A stretch of DNA of 64,000 nucleotides from Sipunculus nudus (Eukaryota; Annelida; Sipuncula; Golfingiida; Sipunculidae). Below, one piece after another: positions 63,140-64,000 of the stretch. Positions within the stretch are counted from its first letter, which is position 1. Each line of letters opens with the position of its first letter. The position numbers and the translations under genes are program-made. The notes beneath the pieces were generated by a model. That model saw nothing but the letters and a program-made list of their open reading frames with translations, had not been told where the DNA came from and did no database searches. The stretch lies in assembly GCA_026874595.1 (NCBI GenBank), contig CM049307.1, forward strand, positions 43,718,362 to 43,782,361, given 5' to 3'.

Positions 63140-64000
63140 GTAGGCCTATACCCATTCTCCTGAAAATGTACGTGCGGTGATATATGATTCTTCAACTAAC
63201 ACCTATTGCCAGTAGATAGACGGTATATGTAAAAGAGATTGAAATTCTATAGATAAATATTATGTTTTTAAAGGGACTAAATGATGTATTTAAGGTGGGT
63301 AAAACTAAAAGTAAGGAATGATGTGTTTTGAAGGGACTATATAAATTATATGCTCAAAACGGAAAACCACTAAGAGTAAAGGAACATAGTTCAATTGATG
63401 AAATCCTAAATGGATGCAAGACCTGCATGGCAGAGGCCTGTTTCTCCCTGATTATCGGCCGGTCAATTTCATTGTTAACTTGGTAGCCTATCACATTCTC
63501 CACACAGAAGTTCTATCTGTGAATGTCATCATAAACCTCTTGCCTACATTCATTCATTCACACAGCACGCTTTTACGCCAAAATTGGGCTATTTCGCTGA
63601 GAAATGTAAATTACAAAAAAATAAGTAAATGGAGCAGATATATAGAGTATGCATCAACGACTACCATGCCGAATATAACCAACAGAAGGTATTTGTCCGT
63701 TAAACATTTTATATGTTGATTTACCTGTGGATCATTATAGGCGGTGTAATATCCGGTCTTGTAAATAAAACAGAAACTTAATGCACGCTCTTCCTTTTCA
63801 TAGTACGTGATACAACTGTTTACAAAATTGTGGATTATTTAAATGTTGGTGTATATATGGTGATAATGCAGCGACATTTGTTGTGGTCATTTCAAAATTA
63901 TGCAAACGGATTACCTGGATGAATCGGGGGATTAACCATTATTGCATTCTGACATAGGAAATGATTGCCAAGGGATCGAGAGTGGCATGTTTTTCGCAGT
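63140..64000. other. No gene seen
   Basis: AT-rich sequence; short frames have no splice or homology support. Confidence 0.5.

Overview
The window is eukaryotic, intron-rich, AT-rich DNA. I read it as a bivalve mollusc, possibly a scallop. The basis is small phase-conserved exons split by repeat-filled introns, a molybdo-flavoenzyme of the invertebrate aldehyde-oxidase type, a clan-2 P450, and several dispersed repeat families of a kind common in bivalve genomes. The species is inference. There is no operon, plasmid or CRISPR structure.

1-23.2 kb: one aldehyde oxidase/xanthine dehydrogenase-like gene on the + strand. I traced 31 coding exons by hand. All junctions keep the frame and no exon contains a stop. 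Only the first short coding exon lies upstream of the window. Three of its 30 introns use a GC donor. Its large introns hold decayed tandem repeats and (TA)n.

23.2-34.1 kb: debris of the same gene family. An isolated first-exon copy lies at 25.1 kb behind a TATA-like box, with its splice donor lost. A second copy at 28.58-34.08 kb keeps exons 1-7 and then stops. It carries a stop, a +2 frameshift, another stop, a -1 frameshift and a lost acceptor, so it is a truncated unprocessed pseudogene. Between the two lie a GC-richer stretch with a possible first exon (27.1 kb), a tRNA-derived SINE and a MITE-like repeat.

34.1-49.8 kb: no convincing gene. It holds repeat elements of several families in both orientations, an inverted pair of repeat blocks (37.7 and 42.0 kb), a TTAA-flanked MITE candidate (38.4 kb), a second SINE copy (40.8 kb) and a 170-bp perfect palindrome (47.2 kb).

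49.86-58.10 kb: a complete ten-exon cytochrome P450 gene, 504 residues, + strand, with membrane anchor and all P450 signature motifs. 58.1-64 kb: (TA)n arrays, a short satellite-like repeat with a GATATTCGCATGCGAATATC-type palindrome, a minus-strand transposon-protein relic, a complete tRNA-Asp(GTC) gene at 62,171-62,242, and a G/C-run MITE.

Both protein genes belong to oxidative-metabolism families (aldehydes/N-heterocycles and lipophilic substrates). Adjacency alone does not show that they act together. I did not find a new biological system. The most unusual signals are the three GC-AG introns in one gene, the graded decay of the tandem copies, an exon relic inside an intron, and a GGTGGCGCCACC palindrome shared by separate repeat families.
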